A DNA stretch of 64,000 nucleotides from Episyrphus balteatus (GCF_945859705.1 NC_079136.1:125957027-126021026), one strand, 5' to 3'. Shown: positions 12,364 to 25,139, numbered from the stretch's first letter. The notes: a model not told the origin generated them from the letters alone. Program-made: numbers and translations.

Positions 12364-13762
12364 ATTCTAAAATTTATTTAGTAAAGTTTTCACAAGAACA
12401 GATATTTTTTTTCTTAAAATCACTTATAACAACTTCATAAAAACGTTTAGAGACATAAAGTAAAACAATAATGACTCAGAAATGATATTTTTCAATCATT
12501 TTTCTGATTGATTGGTCAATTTTTGATTAAAATTTTGTTCTAGTTTTTGTTGTCTTTTTTTTGCACCTTTTATGACAGTGCTTGAAACGTAGGAATAACA
12601 CAACATGACACCTTGAATTGAATTTTTCACTATCTCACATTTTAAGTTAGGTAGACCTTCTCCATCTTTTCGACAATATTAAAAATTAAAAAAAAAAAAA
12701 CAGAATATTTTCCATTACTATTTTTTAAATACATAATTTGTGGATAAACGTTTAACCTCCTTTTTTTTAAATTTCGTTTTTCATCTCTTTCAGACAACAA
12801 AACGAGATTAGAAAAAAAAAAAAACAAAAACACGCGAGTGTTAACATGATGTTTAAAAAATTTAACCTCGCTCTCTAATTTAATTTCTTTTTTCATCATT
12901 TTGACAATGTTCGAATTCTAAAACAAAAATAAAGAAAAATTTAGTGGTCTATGGAAAAATAAGATACATAATTAGAATCATGCCACGGTACTGACATTCT
13001 TTTAGATTGTCAAATTTAAATGGAATTTCTTTAGCTGGTTTTTCTGTATTTTTGACTGAATGCTTAAATAATTTCATTGAGTGATTAAATTTCTTTAGTA
13101 AATTATAGCAGAGAGTATAATATTGCAATAACTAAAGATAAAATTGACATAACCTAAAACCATAACTTTTCACTTACAAAATGTTGATTCATCAAAAACC
13201 CAACCCAAAATTGGTCCCAACACGACATTTATTTATAGACCCAACAGCCCCTAGAGAAATCATTAAACAAAAATACCTAAATAAATATTAATTAAATAAT
13301 ACTATATTACCATATGCCCCCCTTAAAATAATTTAAAATTCCATCGTATGCATTTTCATCATCATCATTTGCTATTCCCTCCTTAAAAAAACAACCCTGT
13401 CAACATTTTATATATTAAATCAATTTTATAGCATGCCAAACACACTTAGATATTTGTTTTTCTTTTTTTTTGTTAATAATTACATAATACCATAAAACAT
13501 AACAAGGATATAATGTTTATACCATTAAAAGCCAGAAAAAACATGCGTTATATTAATTTAATAATTATATTTTTTTTTTATATATATATTTTTTAAGTAT
13601 GATAAAAAAAATTTACTGTATACACATCATATTAATAATTAAAAAAAAACACCATAAAAACTCTCAAAAAGCTTATTTTTAGGATCTCATTTGCATTCAA
13701 ATTACGACACAAATATTTATCAAAAAAAAAAAAAAGAGGCTTGAATAATCATATAATATAAT
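12364..13762. other. AT-rich non-coding DNA
   Basis: Homopolymer-rich sequence between the MITE and the minus-strand gene. Its right end may contain the 3' untranslated and downstream sequence of that gene. No further feature is seen. Confidence 0.5.
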
Positions 13763-13772
13763 TTTATTTATT
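13763..13772 (-). terminator. Candidate poly(A) signals for the 291-codon gene
   Basis: Two overlapping TTTATT blocks on the plus strand read AATAAA on the minus strand, about 65-75 nt beyond the stop codon of the 13836-14711 frame. This is a plausible polyadenylation signal if that stop is used. In such AT-rich DNA the hexamer is common by chance. Confidence 0.35.
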
Positions 13773-13835
13773 TTGTACACAACATAATAATTTTTGGCAC
13801 ATCATATTATAGCAAAAAGCCATCAAATTTTATAT

Positions 13836-14711
13836 TTAAATTACCTCAATGTGTTCACAAACACATATCCCCTCTTCACAGTACGCACATGGTTGCCACT
13901 TATGACCGCCACTACCATTTGGAAGACCCTTAAAGATCAGACTAGTCTCATCGGTGCATAGCGGTTCGAATTGTTGTGCTGCATTCGCTGCATTGTCCGC
14001 CATATCCTGTTCGAAGGCATCACTGCGACGCATTCGATAAACACTACACTTGCGTTCCAATTGGCCCATAGGTGGCGCTATATTAACCTCATTGCTCGAG
14101 GTAGTGGTGGGGTCGCGAGCTACATGACCTGGTGACGCCATTGGCGTTGCGGGTGTGACAATGATAGAGTCTTGTGGAACTTGCATTTGCATGCGTCCAC
14201 CATCAGATGGATGCTGCTGTTCTTCTTCTATGGGTTTTGCCACAAGTGGCGAAGTCGGTGGAGTGGCGTCCATTTGTGACACCAACGGTAGGGTAGCCGT
14301 GGCTGATTTGGTTAGATGTGAATGGTGGAAAGTTGGCCCACCGCTGCCCGAATGTCGGTGTACCAGCTTTGAGGTCCTTGCGATGAAATCGTGATGACGA
14401 TGAACATGGTGGGTGTGCAGCGATTGTCCATCACCTTCGTCGATTGGCAGTAGGAGTTTACTTTGTGCGGTATAGCTGGCACTGAGTTTGCGCGCCTGGG
14501 CCTGTGGGGTTCGTAGATAAGTCGAGGGCAGCTGATGAAATTGTCTGGATTGTTGATGACTTGCTGCTGGAACACCAGCAGCTAATTGAATTGCCAACGC
14601 CTTTGATGCTGGATGTAATTTAGCTTGGGCTGCTTTGGTTTTGTTTTGTTGCCGTTGACGTTGACGAGCTTGTCGCGATGCCAATGAGGCACCGCCTGCT
14701 GCTGCATACAT
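13836..14711 (-). CDS. Unrecognised 291-codon protein or terminal/first coding exon
   Basis: The frame is far richer in G and C than its surroundings and has a balanced amino acid composition, so it is very likely coding. The start ATG has A at -3, and an in-frame TAA lies two codons upstream. The protein begins with a basic Arg/Gln-rich stretch (about residues 12-35), continues through a low-complexity Ser/Pro/His region with clustered histidines (about 98-130), and ends in a compact acidic, cysteine-rich tail with CAYCEEGICVC. No transmembrane segment or known domain is apparent; much of it is predicted disordered by eye. The stop follows CATTGAG|GTAATT, which also resembles a splice donor after Glu, so this may be one coding exon of a larger gene instead of a complete protein. 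An AATAAA about 70 nt past the stop supports the alternative. Upstream (14712-16260) is T-rich on the plus strand and could be leader or intron. Function unknown. Confidence 0.7.
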   Translation of the reverse strand: MYAAAGGASLASRQARQRQRQQNKTKAAQAKLHPASKALAIQLAAGVPAASHQQSRQFHQLPSTYLRTPQAQARKLSASYTAQSKLLLPIDEGDGQSLHTHHVHRHHDFIARTSKLVHRHSGSGGPTFHHSHLTKSATATLPLVSQMDATPPTSPLVAKPIEEEQQHPSDGGRMQMQVPQDSIIVTPATPMASPGHVARDPTTTSSNEVNIAPPMGQLERKCSVYRMRRSDAFEQDMADNAANAAQQFEPLCTDETSLIFKGLPNGSGGHKWQPCAYCEEGICVCEHIEVI

Positions 14712-17700
14712 GATTTAAAATTTTCTAACTCTCTCTTTCTAACAAAAAATTAAATTAAATCTCCAGTTTCTTTTTTTTTTTTTCTTGGATCTAGTTTTGA
14801 AACGTCGTCATTTGTAGATAAATGTTTGCTAATTTTGCTGAATTATTGCTGAATTGTAGCTGAATTGTCTGTGTATCCTGTTTTGTTGTTGTTTTTGTTT
14901 GTTATCCTTGCTGTGCTGATTGTGATGTTAGCTGAATGTCGTTTTTGTCTAGAGTTTCCCTGTATATTTATGTATAAAAAAATGTTTTGTTTTTTTTTTT
15001 CTCTCGCAGGTTTTGTTAGATTTTCAAAAATTAATAAAACAATTTTTTTTTTTTTTCAAAATGATAAATTTTGTTTTTTAAATGATTGTACTTTTGTATA
15101 TAAAATATTGAATGTCGGTGTGTTTAAAGTTGTTAATTTCTTCTTTTTTTGCATGAAAAATAAAATAAAATTTACAATTTCACTGAAACCATCAATAACG
15201 ATTTTTTTTTGTTTTTTTTTTTCTAATTTTGCTCAAAAATATTTTTCATTTATAAACAAATTAACTAAACTATTGATAAAAATATTCACTTTTGCTTATT
15301 TTTTTTTTTATAAAAAATTAATATATGAAAATAAATTATTATAACATTGCTGCTTTTTTTTTGTATAAATTTTATTTATATTGATTTTTTTTTTTTTTTG
15401 GTTTCTATAAAAAACTATATTTTTTATTTGTTTTCGTTATATGCTTGTAAAAAAACTAATTAAAAAATGTTTCATTTAATAAAATACAAAAATATGCTTA
15501 TTTATTTATTTTACTTTGGTTTTATTAAACTATTCAATTTTTTTTTATTTTGTATTGTCTTCAAATTATTTTTTTTTTTTTACTTCTTTACTATGTCATG
15601 CTTCTATGAACCTTTCCTTTAGAAAAAATTTATAAAATAAATATATTTTGCATTTATTTGCTTTATCAATTAATTTAAAAGCCGTTGGCAACCGGTTTTT
15701 AGCAATTTTATTAAAAAATAAAAAAAATTAAATTTTACATACAAAAATTTTAACTAATTTTTACACAACATTAAAGCGCATTTTTGTTTTTTTTGTTTTG
15801 TGTGTTCACATCCATAAGGGTTTATGTATTCCATTGGGGGGCTTATACAATCTTTATTTATTTTGTTTATGTTTTATTAATACAATAATACACTAAATAT
15901 ATATAAAACATTTATAAATACATTAATTTTTTTTAAATATATATTTATATATAATTTGAATTTAATTTGTTTTTTTTTTTTTTTATCTAAGAAGCAATAA
16001 CGTAAAAAATATTGTTTTTTTTTTTTTTGTTAAATTTAAATTTAATGTTCAACTATTTTGTTTACAAAAAGGATTTTATGTGTAATTTTTTTTCTGTTGA
16101 TTTTTTTTTTAATAAGACACTTTTGGGATAATACATATTATTTTTTTCTTTTTATATTAATAACATTTATATATATTTGAGGTATAAACAAAATATAATA
16201 ATATATTTTTTTGGTTAAAAAACATTTGTTTGTTTTTTTTTTTTTTTTTATTTTTTCGTAATGCTGTTTAATTTTTAGTTTTGTGATTTTTGTAGCATTA
16301 AACAGAAGTAGACGGATTTTGCAAGGAACACGTAATAATTTGAGCTGTGAAAGAAAACTATTGCTTAGGAAAAATATGTCAAAAAGAATGTATTTTTCAA
16401 ATATTCGTTATGGTTTTTGGTGGTTCTTTGGTAAATTTAGTAGAAAATTTTAAGCACAATTTCAAACAAAATTAAGTCAACCTTTTAATATTCAAAGGTT
16501 TTTATCTTCCATTATTTGGATCGACTCTTCAAAAAGCTGGGTGAGCAATTGTTTATAAATAGGGTACAAGTTTTTTTTTTCAGAATGAGGATTCTTAGAA
16601 ATAGTCAAACGGAAAATTAAATAAAAAAAAATGTTTCATATAAAATATTACGCATACACCCCAGTGACCAAAAGAAATAAGGCTCTTAATATTTAAAAAA
16701 AAAAAAACCTTTCGATGGTTTGAGTTTTCTTTTATTTTTGAATAACGTATTTTAAATTTTGTTACAGTTTTATCGATTTTGAATTTTTTGTTAAACGCCT
16801 AAATTAAAACTGTCCAACAAATTTAAACTACATATCTGAGTTTGAGTTCAAATAAAAAAAAACAGATTTTTGGAATAAGACTCCATTTATTATTAAAATT
16901 TAATTAAATTTTACTGAACGGTCATACAAAAGTTATGTTTGTTTTTGCTTTCCTCATCTATGAATGTCCCGAAAGAATAACAGAAACTTGAAAACAATTC
17001 TACTCTTAAAATCATGCACCAAAACGTGACCACTTTCATTCTTATGAATTTAATATGCAAATTAAAAATCTTTCACACATAAGAGACTTTAGTTTTGAAT
17101 GAATTTTCAAATCTATATTTAATATAAAAAAAAACTTCAATTTAGTTAGTTCTTCGAGTTTTACAAGAAGGTTAGTTGAAAGTTTTTCTAGAAACTTTGA
17201 ATTTTTTAAGTTAAAAATTGGTCAAGCATCTTAACAGAAAATTTAAATAACAAAAAGAGGACATTCATTTCGATAAATCTTTTTACAACTCATGAAAAAG
17301 AACATACGTAAAATGTATTATTTTGTTTGTTTATACTTAGTCCAGTAATTTTAGGTTTTATCTGCTCAAAACTAAAATTGAACCATGTTTAAAAAGTGTT
17401 TTCTTAATAATGAAGGCTCTTATTGTACAAAAAAGGGAAACATAGATACAACATTTCCAAAAAACATGGTTCCCCCTTTTGCATAATATTTTTTATTCCA
17501 ATGTGTACATTTTTATTTTTTTTAGTTAATTCGTATTTACGTAATAAGATAAGTTAATAAAACTAAAAAAATTTAAGCTACCTCGATAAAAACCTAAAAA
17601 ATCGAGCAAAATAAACCAAAAATATGTATTTTTTCGTATGTGAGTGCAATCTAGTCACCTTCTCTGCGCTCTACTCGCGAAACGGTTCATCTTACAGACA

Positions 17701-18209
17701 AATGTGCTAGGCATATGTTGTAGATAATTTCACCACCATCAATTTTTATATAACCTCTGATGACCTCCGATCAATAAGTCGCGAGATATTTGCGAAAAAC
17801 TTTTCGTGACCTTTTGACCCCTATAACTCTTAACGCGGACACGATATCAATGTCGATTTTTCACATCTTCATAACAAAGCCGTCATTAAGCTGTATACCA
17901 AAATTCAGCCCAGTAGGAATTTTTCCGCAGATTGGGCTTAAAAATGACTAAAATGACTGGGCTATACTATGAAGAATACTAGATAAGAATACTGAGCTAC
18001 ATACAATAATAATTTATTTAATAACTCCGACACATACACAAAAAGAGTGCCTGTGTAAAGAACCAGGCCCGTCGATACTGGTTTCTGTAAAAACAAAAAA
18101 TTAATTGTTTTTAGTTTAGCAGTTTTAATTTATTCACTGAGGCGTATACGTACTATTTTCATTACTAAACTTAAACAAAATAAAAAATCAGATCTAGTCA
18201 AAATTTATA
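14712..18209. other. Poly(T)-rich non-coding DNA
   Basis: From 14760 to about 16260 the plus strand is dominated by long poly(T) tracts; a 159-codon Phe/Lys-rich frame here (14865-15344) is an artefact of them. A block at about 17640-18000 is GC-richer and contains phrases such as GACCTCCGATCAATAAGTCG, possibly an old transposon relic, but no boundaries are visible. One copy of the GTATACGTA motif sits at 18134-18155. Confidence 0.5.
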
Positions 18210-18360
18210 GAGCGGAATTCATAGTCGTTACTCGAGTTAAGATTTTTTTAAATACAAAAAAAACTCTCCTTAGACGTTCACTTGAGACAAATTTCGACTC
18301 CAGTGATGAGCGAATGCCTAAGATATTTCTCAACTTGAGTGACGACTATGAATTCCGCTC
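18210..18360. mobile_element. Small MITE with GAGCGGAATTCATAGTCG ends
   Basis: The left end GAGCGGAATTCATAGTCGTT and the reverse complement of the right end GAGCGGAATTCATAGTCGTC are nearly identical, and pairing continues through ACTCRAGTT. Total length is 151 bp. No clear target duplication is seen at the flanks. No coding capacity. Confidence 0.75.
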
Positions 18361-18898
18361 AAAGTCTCGCAACACTAAAAATAAAATACGTCCAACTGAA
18401 TGTAAGAACAAATCTTAAAAAAAGTGACTGGCACTGTGAGGTCTTATTTACAATCTTTAAAAATCAATTATATTTATTTTTTTTTTTTTCTGTTCAACTT
18501 TAATTCTTTGAAATGATAACTTATAGAATTATAGATTTGTTAAGACGTCATCATAGTTAAATTCGTCTCATATTTAAAACGTGACTTTCAAAAATATTCA
18601 CAAAATATCAGTAATCCATTGAGCTAACTTTCATTTCAAATAAATAAGTTTATAAACAAAATGATTATAGTAAAATACAAAAAGGGAATAGTCTGAAATA
18701 AAACCTCTTTAGTTTTATTTTCAGATATAACCTATCTAAAAGTTTTTAACCCTAAAGTAATACTCAAATCCATTGCCTTTTAACACTCTGTTTATTTAGT
18801 AGAGTGAATTTTAATAAATTGGCACTCCGAAATATAAAATGTCGCATAATCAATTGAATCAAATGTCAACTGGTTTTTTTTATCCAGTAGTCGATTGA

Positions 18899-19393
18899 AA
18901 ATAAAATGCACGACTGGGTCGCACGTACTTGCTCTTGTGGTCCAAAGTATCTTTATCTTAAATATCTATTGGAAATTTAAGATTTTGTTTAGCGTCGAGA
19001 AAAAAAAATTTTAATGTTAATAAAATTAAATTAAAAAATTTTTTTTTAAACTTTAAAAAAATTTTTTCCATTTGAAACTTCAAAATGCTGTCTATAATTT
19101 TTTAAATAAAATTGACTTATGCTTTGATGAAATATATGAACTTAAAAATATGTCATTTTTTGAAAAACGGCAACGCCATATTTCCGTTCTCCGAATTTTT
19201 TGAGAAAAACTGAAAAAACAGTTTTGTTAGAATCGATAAGAGTATTACGTACACCAAATTTAATCGAAATCGTTAGAGCCGTTTTCGAGAAAATTGCAAA
19301 ACCTCGAAAACGTTATATGGGAGATATGCGTTAAAAAAGAGATATTAAAAAAATAAAAAAAACTGATCTAGGGAATTGCCCTATAGAGCAAGT
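18899..19393 (-). mobile_element. Helitron-like element, family A, minus strand
   Basis: Read on the minus strand it begins ACTTGCTCTATAGGGCAA and ends GAGCAAGTACGTGCGACC followed by CAGTCGTGCATTTTATTT, as in the copies at 24242-25010 and 25140-25705. Shared internal phrases are TCTCCCATATAACGTTTTCG, AACGGCTCTAACGATTTCG and GGAGAACGGAAATATGGCG. The inverted ACTTGCTC/GAGCAAGT pair near the ends and the terminal hairpin resemble the subterminal inverted repeats and 3' hairpin of Helitron-like elements. This copy lacks the (GTCY)n part. Confidence 0.7.
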
Positions 19394-19423
19394 AAAAATT
19401 GTATTAATATTAAAATTATTTTA

Positions 19424-19927
19424 GGGTTGGGGTCGAAATTCTGTATGTTGCAAAATTCTGTATTCAAAATACTGTATGCCAAAATACTGTATGTCAAAAT
19501 TCTGTATGTCCAAAATGCTGTATGAGCAAAATTCTGAAAGTCAAAATTCTGTGTAGCAAAATTCTGGTTGGTCAAAATACTGTATATCAAAATTCTGTAC
19601 ATCAAAATTCTGTATATCAAAATTCTGTAAAAATGCTGTAAAAAAATATCGTTTTGATAATGTAAAAAAGTGCGCGCGCACTTTTGTACATTATCAAAAC
19701 GATATTTTTTTACAGCATTTTTACAGAATTTTGATATACAGTATTTTGCCGTACAGAATTTTACAAAACAGAATTTTGCAAGTCAGTATTTTGTTCATAC
19801 AGTATTTTGACGTACAGAATTTTGTATTTACAGTATAATGACGTACAGAATTATGGTCTCACAGTATTTTGACCCTACAGAATTTTGTCGTACAGAATTT
19901 TGACAAGCAGAATTATGACCCGCTCCC
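19424..19927. mobile_element. Foldback-type element with perfect 9-bp target duplication
   Basis: A 504 bp inverted-repeat element starts GGGTTGGGGTCGAAATTCTG and ends with the reverse complement of GGGAGCGGGTCATAATTCTG. Exactly ATTATTTTA flanks it on both sides (19415-19423 and 19928-19936). Both arms are arrays of about a dozen copies of a 16-17 bp unit resembling CAAAATTCTGTATGTC, direct in the left arm and inverted in the right. The centre (about 19620-19740) is an almost perfect palindrome around GTGCGCGCGCAC. Long inverted repeats made of short tandem units with a 9-bp duplication are the described hallmark of Drosophila FB (foldback) elements. No protein is encoded. Confidence 0.9.
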
Positions 19928-20102
19928 ATTATTTTAATAGAAGAAAATGTTAATCATATTTCGCAGTGGCTATTTGAATTTAAACTTATATCACAGTTTA
20001 ACATACAATATCAAAGGTCATCGATCAAAATGAAACTTCTTGTGAATCATTTTGGTTCAAAATCTATGCTTATCTCTATCTAAGGCTTACTCTTATTCAC
20101 TC

Positions 20103-21134
20103 CTCAAGTAGCACAAAAGTCTAAAATACACCAAAATATTTGGAGTATTTTTTGCACTTTCGTGATATGCATTTTGAATATAAAAAATATACCATTTTCT
20201 CGTATATAATAAACTCCGCTGGTTAAAAAATTAAACCGATTTTGGTATATAAATAGAGCTAGTGGTTTAAAAAATGAACTGGTTTTTGGTGAAAAATTAT
20301 TCCTTTGAAATTGAAAAATACACAATAAATCTATGGATAAAATACACCATTTAAATTATTCTAATTTATAATTTGAACCAAAGTTTATTTTTTAACCTTA
20401 AATAGTTTGATGAATTAAAATGTACACTATTTCTTATGAAATAAATGAAAATAAATTATTCTCTATCACAATACAATTATTAACTAATGATTAAATATGA
20501 ATTTGAGTGCCTAATTTAAGAACGAAACAAATTCCATCTACTGATTTTAGATACTACCCCGTCTAAAAATCGAGCGCCTCAAAAATTTCAATGAATTAAT
20601 GATTTTTTTTTTTATTTTAAAAATCAGTTTTTCAAAAATAATAATTTTTTTGTTGTTTTTACATTTTTTTTAGAAGCTTTCCCTTATTATAATATAAACG
20701 AATCGAAAAAAAGTAAGAATGCGGGATAATTAGGCCGATATAGTACTATTATAGTAAAATAATTAATCGCTGTCTTCATTATTTAAATGGCTGCCATGGA
20801 AAAATATGACGTCTCCCACTTATGCAGTCTGGTGAATTTTATGTCCACAGGGTGTACTTCCTACACCAAAGAGAGTGTACAAAATATACCGTTTCGGTTT
20901 ATTTGAGAATCGAATAATTTTATGCACCAAAAATGGTGTATTATAAAAACAATTGAATATCGGCGTATTTTTTGCACGGAATCTTAAAAAAAATGTTGAA
21001 ATTTTGCACAGAAAAGATGATGGTATAATTTTTATACCATCTTTTTTGATAAATACACCATTTTATTCAAATTTCTCAATTTTACACCAAAATCAATGAA
21101 TTTACACCAATTTATACACCAGTGTGCTACTTGA
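20103..21134. mobile_element. Inverted-repeat element rich in TACACCA motifs
   Basis: The left end CTCAAGTAGCACA and the right end TGTGCTACTTGAG are a perfect 13-bp inverted repeat, 1032 bp apart. At least ten copies of TACACCA or its complement TGGTGTA lie inside, clustered near both ends (for example near 20127, 20342, 20860, 20935, 21055, 21085, 21105). A perfect small palindrome GATGGTATAA/TTATACCATC sits near 21018. No obvious target duplication. No coding capacity is seen; short Phe/Lys-rich frames are not credible. Confidence 0.7.
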
Positions 21135-24100
21135 GTCGGTGGCGTATACGTACTTTTTTTTTGTAAAATCATACTTTTTTCCGAATTTGTTCAAATAATT
21201 CGACAAATACCATTAAGCAAATCAGAATCGGTGTAGCTGACCAGTTTGGCACCTCAAATTTAGATTTAAGTATTACAAAAAAAAAATACTTCAAAGTATT
21301 TAGGTATATCACAGAGGCATACATATTTAAAACATACTTTCCTGTACAACACAATTTAGGTTTTAAAACATTCCTACTAAACAAAGAACCATTCCTGATA
21401 AAATTGTGTGAAAGCAAATTTGTGTACCTATACAATTTCAAGCCTTTTCATTTTCTCCTCAAGAAAAACTTTAAAATTTTATATAAATCCACTACTCTTA
21501 CAAAATGATATCTCAAGAAGTCAAGCAAATTCTGCTCCTTAATATCACACCAACCGATCAGGCTCTATATGAGCCGAAACAATATAATTTTCCACAAATT
21601 TGTGGCTTTTTCTTACGTACACTCTGGTGTATACGTATTTTTTTTTTTTTTGAAACAATTTTCCATATTTATTCAACAACTATATTATTTCAATAAGGTA
21701 GTCCTTTTGTTTGGATTTCCTACATTCTAAACAAATCTTTTATACCTATTTATAAGGTCACTGTGGCGTATACGTATTTTCTTGCAGACAATTTTTCCCC
21801 ATAAAATAAAACTAGAAAAATTCTTCATTCTTTTTGTACAAAAAAAAAAAAGAAAACAACGAACAATTCGTGATTAGTTTTTATAAATGTCAACATTCTA
21901 TTCAATTTTCAAGCCTGCTTTCATTTCCTATATAAAAAAAAGAAAAATGTCATCCCCATAGAATAAAAAAAAAAAAGAAAACTTAAAAATTGAAATTAAA
22001 GCCACTTTGGGCTAACCATAACCACATATATTACCACACACCACAAAAGTCCTTAGCCAAAAGAAAAAAAAAAAAAAAAAAAAAACATAAAAAAAAAAAA
22101 TAAACTCAAATCCAAATAATATAAAAGCCAAAACCAACTTACTTAAAAAAAGAAAAACGTTGAAAAAAAGAAAAGAAAAATAACCACAGTGTCCTGCGGA
22201 TACCATAAGACCGAAGACCGTGTCGTTCATCGTCGTCGTAGCATTATAGAAGTCCTACAGAGTAGAAAAAAGTACCGAAGCAGCAACCACTACGAATAAA
22301 TTAAATTTTTTAACTTGTGAATTTTTTTTTTTTTGGCCTCAAGTAATAATAGAAGGGCTAAAACCAAAGGCTTGAAAGACATGCTTTTCATTTATATTTA
22401 TACAAAAAAAGCGTTTATATACACATATAATGTGTATGTTTGTAGAAGAGACACCCTGATATAAAAAAAAAATCTTTTTTTTTTATATATGTAGGTATGT
22501 CATGTGGTATTCGTTTTCAGCATCTGCTACACTGTAAAACATGTTGTAAAGGACACGAAGAAGCAAAAAAAAAAAAAAAATCGATGGAAAATGCGACCAT
22601 GCAATCCTATCGTAAACACGCAAATGATAATCCCGCATTTTCTGTCTTTAGTGTCGTTCTCTTTCCCATTTAACGGCGGTTGTTGATTTGTTCGTCCTCC
22701 ATACGAAATTTTTTTTTTCTTCATTTTCATTTCCATTTTCATTTGTGTTAGCTTTGCTTTTTGGGGAAGGAGGGCGTTAATGAAAACCATTGGGGGTTCT
22801 ATGATTATCTTTTCGTCATCAAATATTTACCTTAATAGAGGCAACGCAGCAACGAGAGAATTATTTATCCCCTTCAAAAAGGAATCAAATCATTAAAAAA
22901 AAAAAAAAAAAAAATACATTCAATCTAATTATGAGACTTCTCAAGCAAAAAGCACCTGAATGCGCAGAGAGACTCTGATTTAATAGCAACAAAAGTCAGG
23001 AGCAGTAGTTTTAAAATATACTATATAAAAGATGAAGATGACTCCGTTTGCTTGTTCTTCTCTTCGCAAGTCAAGTCTCAATTCAATCTTGTTAAATATT
23101 TAATTTGCAATTAAGCACCGGAAATTCACTCTATTCAATGAATACAACAACAACAACAACATAAAATGGAAACAAAAAATGAGAAAATAAACTTCATTCA
23201 TATTTCATAAAGAGAACTCAGATTAAAGAATTAAACAATCAACAATTTTCTAAGGCCAAACATTAATTTTATTTTTTTTTTTCCTTTCTTTTATTTCAAT
23301 TCCATTTTTGTTTTTTTTAAATAAGTTCAAATAAGAAGAGAAACAAAGAATAAAAAAAAAAGTTAATTTATTATTAATTCATCATTTTTATTCTTCTTTT
23401 CAAATTGTAAGGCTCACAGTAGTTGGTAGGTATCTATATCTCTCTAGTACACACCAGTTCAACAAGTCCTTTTTCTGCTACTACCATCATAATATGACAT
23501 TAATAACTGTTTACTTTGGTGTGTACAACTGTCAAATGCAAAGAGAATGAAGTGGTATAATAACAAATAGATGGACTAGGTGTCCCGATCTAGCTATTAT
23601 TTTCAACTTACGTATTGATTTTTTTATATTTTTTTTTTTATTTTTGAAGAAATAAAGTTAAACAAGGACGAAATTAATGCATAGTTGTTTGTTTAGTAGA
23701 GGCAATTATAGGTGTTTCGTGAAATAGAATATTATTGTTTTTATAAACAGTAAAATCTCTCATTGCAAAGAGTTGGCCAGTTTTCATATAGTCCAAATTT
23801 ATGAATAAATCATAAGCTTTGAAAAAGAATCTTCTATAAAAAAAATATTATAGGCATGTCAATCGAAGCATATTTAGCTAATATATTTATAATTTCTACT
23901 CCTGAAAACGCTAAAAGTATGCGAAAATATCAAATCTTTGCAAACTTGAAACCAATTTTCAGTTTCCTTATTCCGATCTGTGCTTTTTCACAGGACTTAA
24001 ACAACATGTTCAACTAGCTACCTCCTTCCATTGTGGTTTCATATTTAGATATTATGGCGGTGATAAACTATATACAATTAATTTTCTCTTCGTGACCTTT

Positions 24101-24241
24101 ACTAACTATATATGTATGTACTTTCAAACAATTACAAATATCCATAGGAATTTGTTAAATAATTTTGTTTTATGTCTTAGAATATGGTTTAAGAAACATA
24201 GTACGTATACGCCGTAGTGAACTCGTGGAACTTTTTTTTGT
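21135..24241. other. Non-coding DNA with repeated GTATACGTA motifs
   Basis: Four copies of a roughly 20-bp motif resembling TCACTGTGGCGTATACGTA occur at about 21137, 21614, 21757 and (reversed) 24199. Otherwise the stretch holds poly(A) and poly(T) tracts (for example 22060-22100) and short CAA repeats near 23145. No gene is recognised. Confidence 0.55.
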
Positions 24242-25010
24242 ACTTGCTCTATAGGGCAAGTATTGGTTTCGTGTAGAAAAAAAAATTCAAGGTTTTAATC
24301 AAAACCAACATTACGATGATGGAGAAGATCAAAAAAGTGGTTTTCGTCATGCCGTCCCTCGGTCTGTGCGTCTATCTGTACATCGAGCTAGGGCCTAAAC
24401 GGATGGATGGATTTGCTTGAAACTTGGTACAGATGATTTTTACGTAATTCCCTAGACTCGTTTTTTTTTTATTTTTTTAATATCTCCTTTTTAATGCATA
24501 TCTCCCATATAACGTTTTCGAGGTATTGCAAATTTTTCGAAAACGGCTCTAACGATTTCGATCAAATTTGGTGTACGTAATACTCTTATTGATTCTAACA
24601 AAACTGCGGTTTTTAGTTTTTCTCAAAAAATTTGGTGTACGTAATACTCTTATTGATTCTAACAAAACTGTTTTTTTCAGTTTTTCTCAAAAAATTCGGA
24701 GAACGGAAATATGGCGTTGCCGTTTTTCAAAAATTGACATATTTTTTAAGTTGATATATTTCATCAAATCATAAGTCAATTTGATTCAAAATTTACATAA
24801 ATCATTTTGAAGTGTCAAATGTAAAAAAAATAAAAAAAAGTTTAAAAAATTTTTTTTTAATGTTTTTGAGAAAAAAAATTTTTAATTTTATTTTTTTAAC
24901 ATTCAATTTTTTTTTTTAATTTTTTTTTCTCGACACTAAACAAAATTTCCAATAGATATTTAAGATAACTAAAAGAGCAAGTATGTGCGACCCAGTCGTG
25001 CATTTTATTT
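24242..25010 (+). mobile_element. Helitron-like element, family A, full copy
   Basis: Starts ACTTGCTCTATAGGGCAAGT, which can itself fold into a short hairpin, and ends GAGCAAGTATGTGCGACC then CAGTCGTGCATTTTATTT. It carries a remnant of the GTCY-type tract (GTCCCTCGGTCTGTGCGTC) followed by CGAGCTAGGGCCTAAACGG and AAACTTGGTACAGATG. An internal stretch of about 66 bp around ACGTAATACTCTTATTGATT is duplicated in tandem. Non-coding. Confidence 0.75.
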
Positions 25011-25139
25011 TTCTTAATAGAGCTATCAATTTTAACGTTTTTATTTCTAAAAGGGTAACGATTTTTTTTTTGTATAAAATATTGAGGAGGTTTGGGTTTG
25101 AAAAGAAATTAATTATTTATTTAAATTTTTTAAATTTTT

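Noticed and set aside
14865..15344. 159-codon Phe/Lys-rich frame
   Set aside because: It reads through long poly(T) tracts; composition is that of homopolymers and there is no domain.
19381..19620. 79-codon minus-strand frame with YRILxYSIL repeats
   Set aside because: It is generated by the 17-bp array in the foldback element and runs into the neighbouring Helitron-like element.
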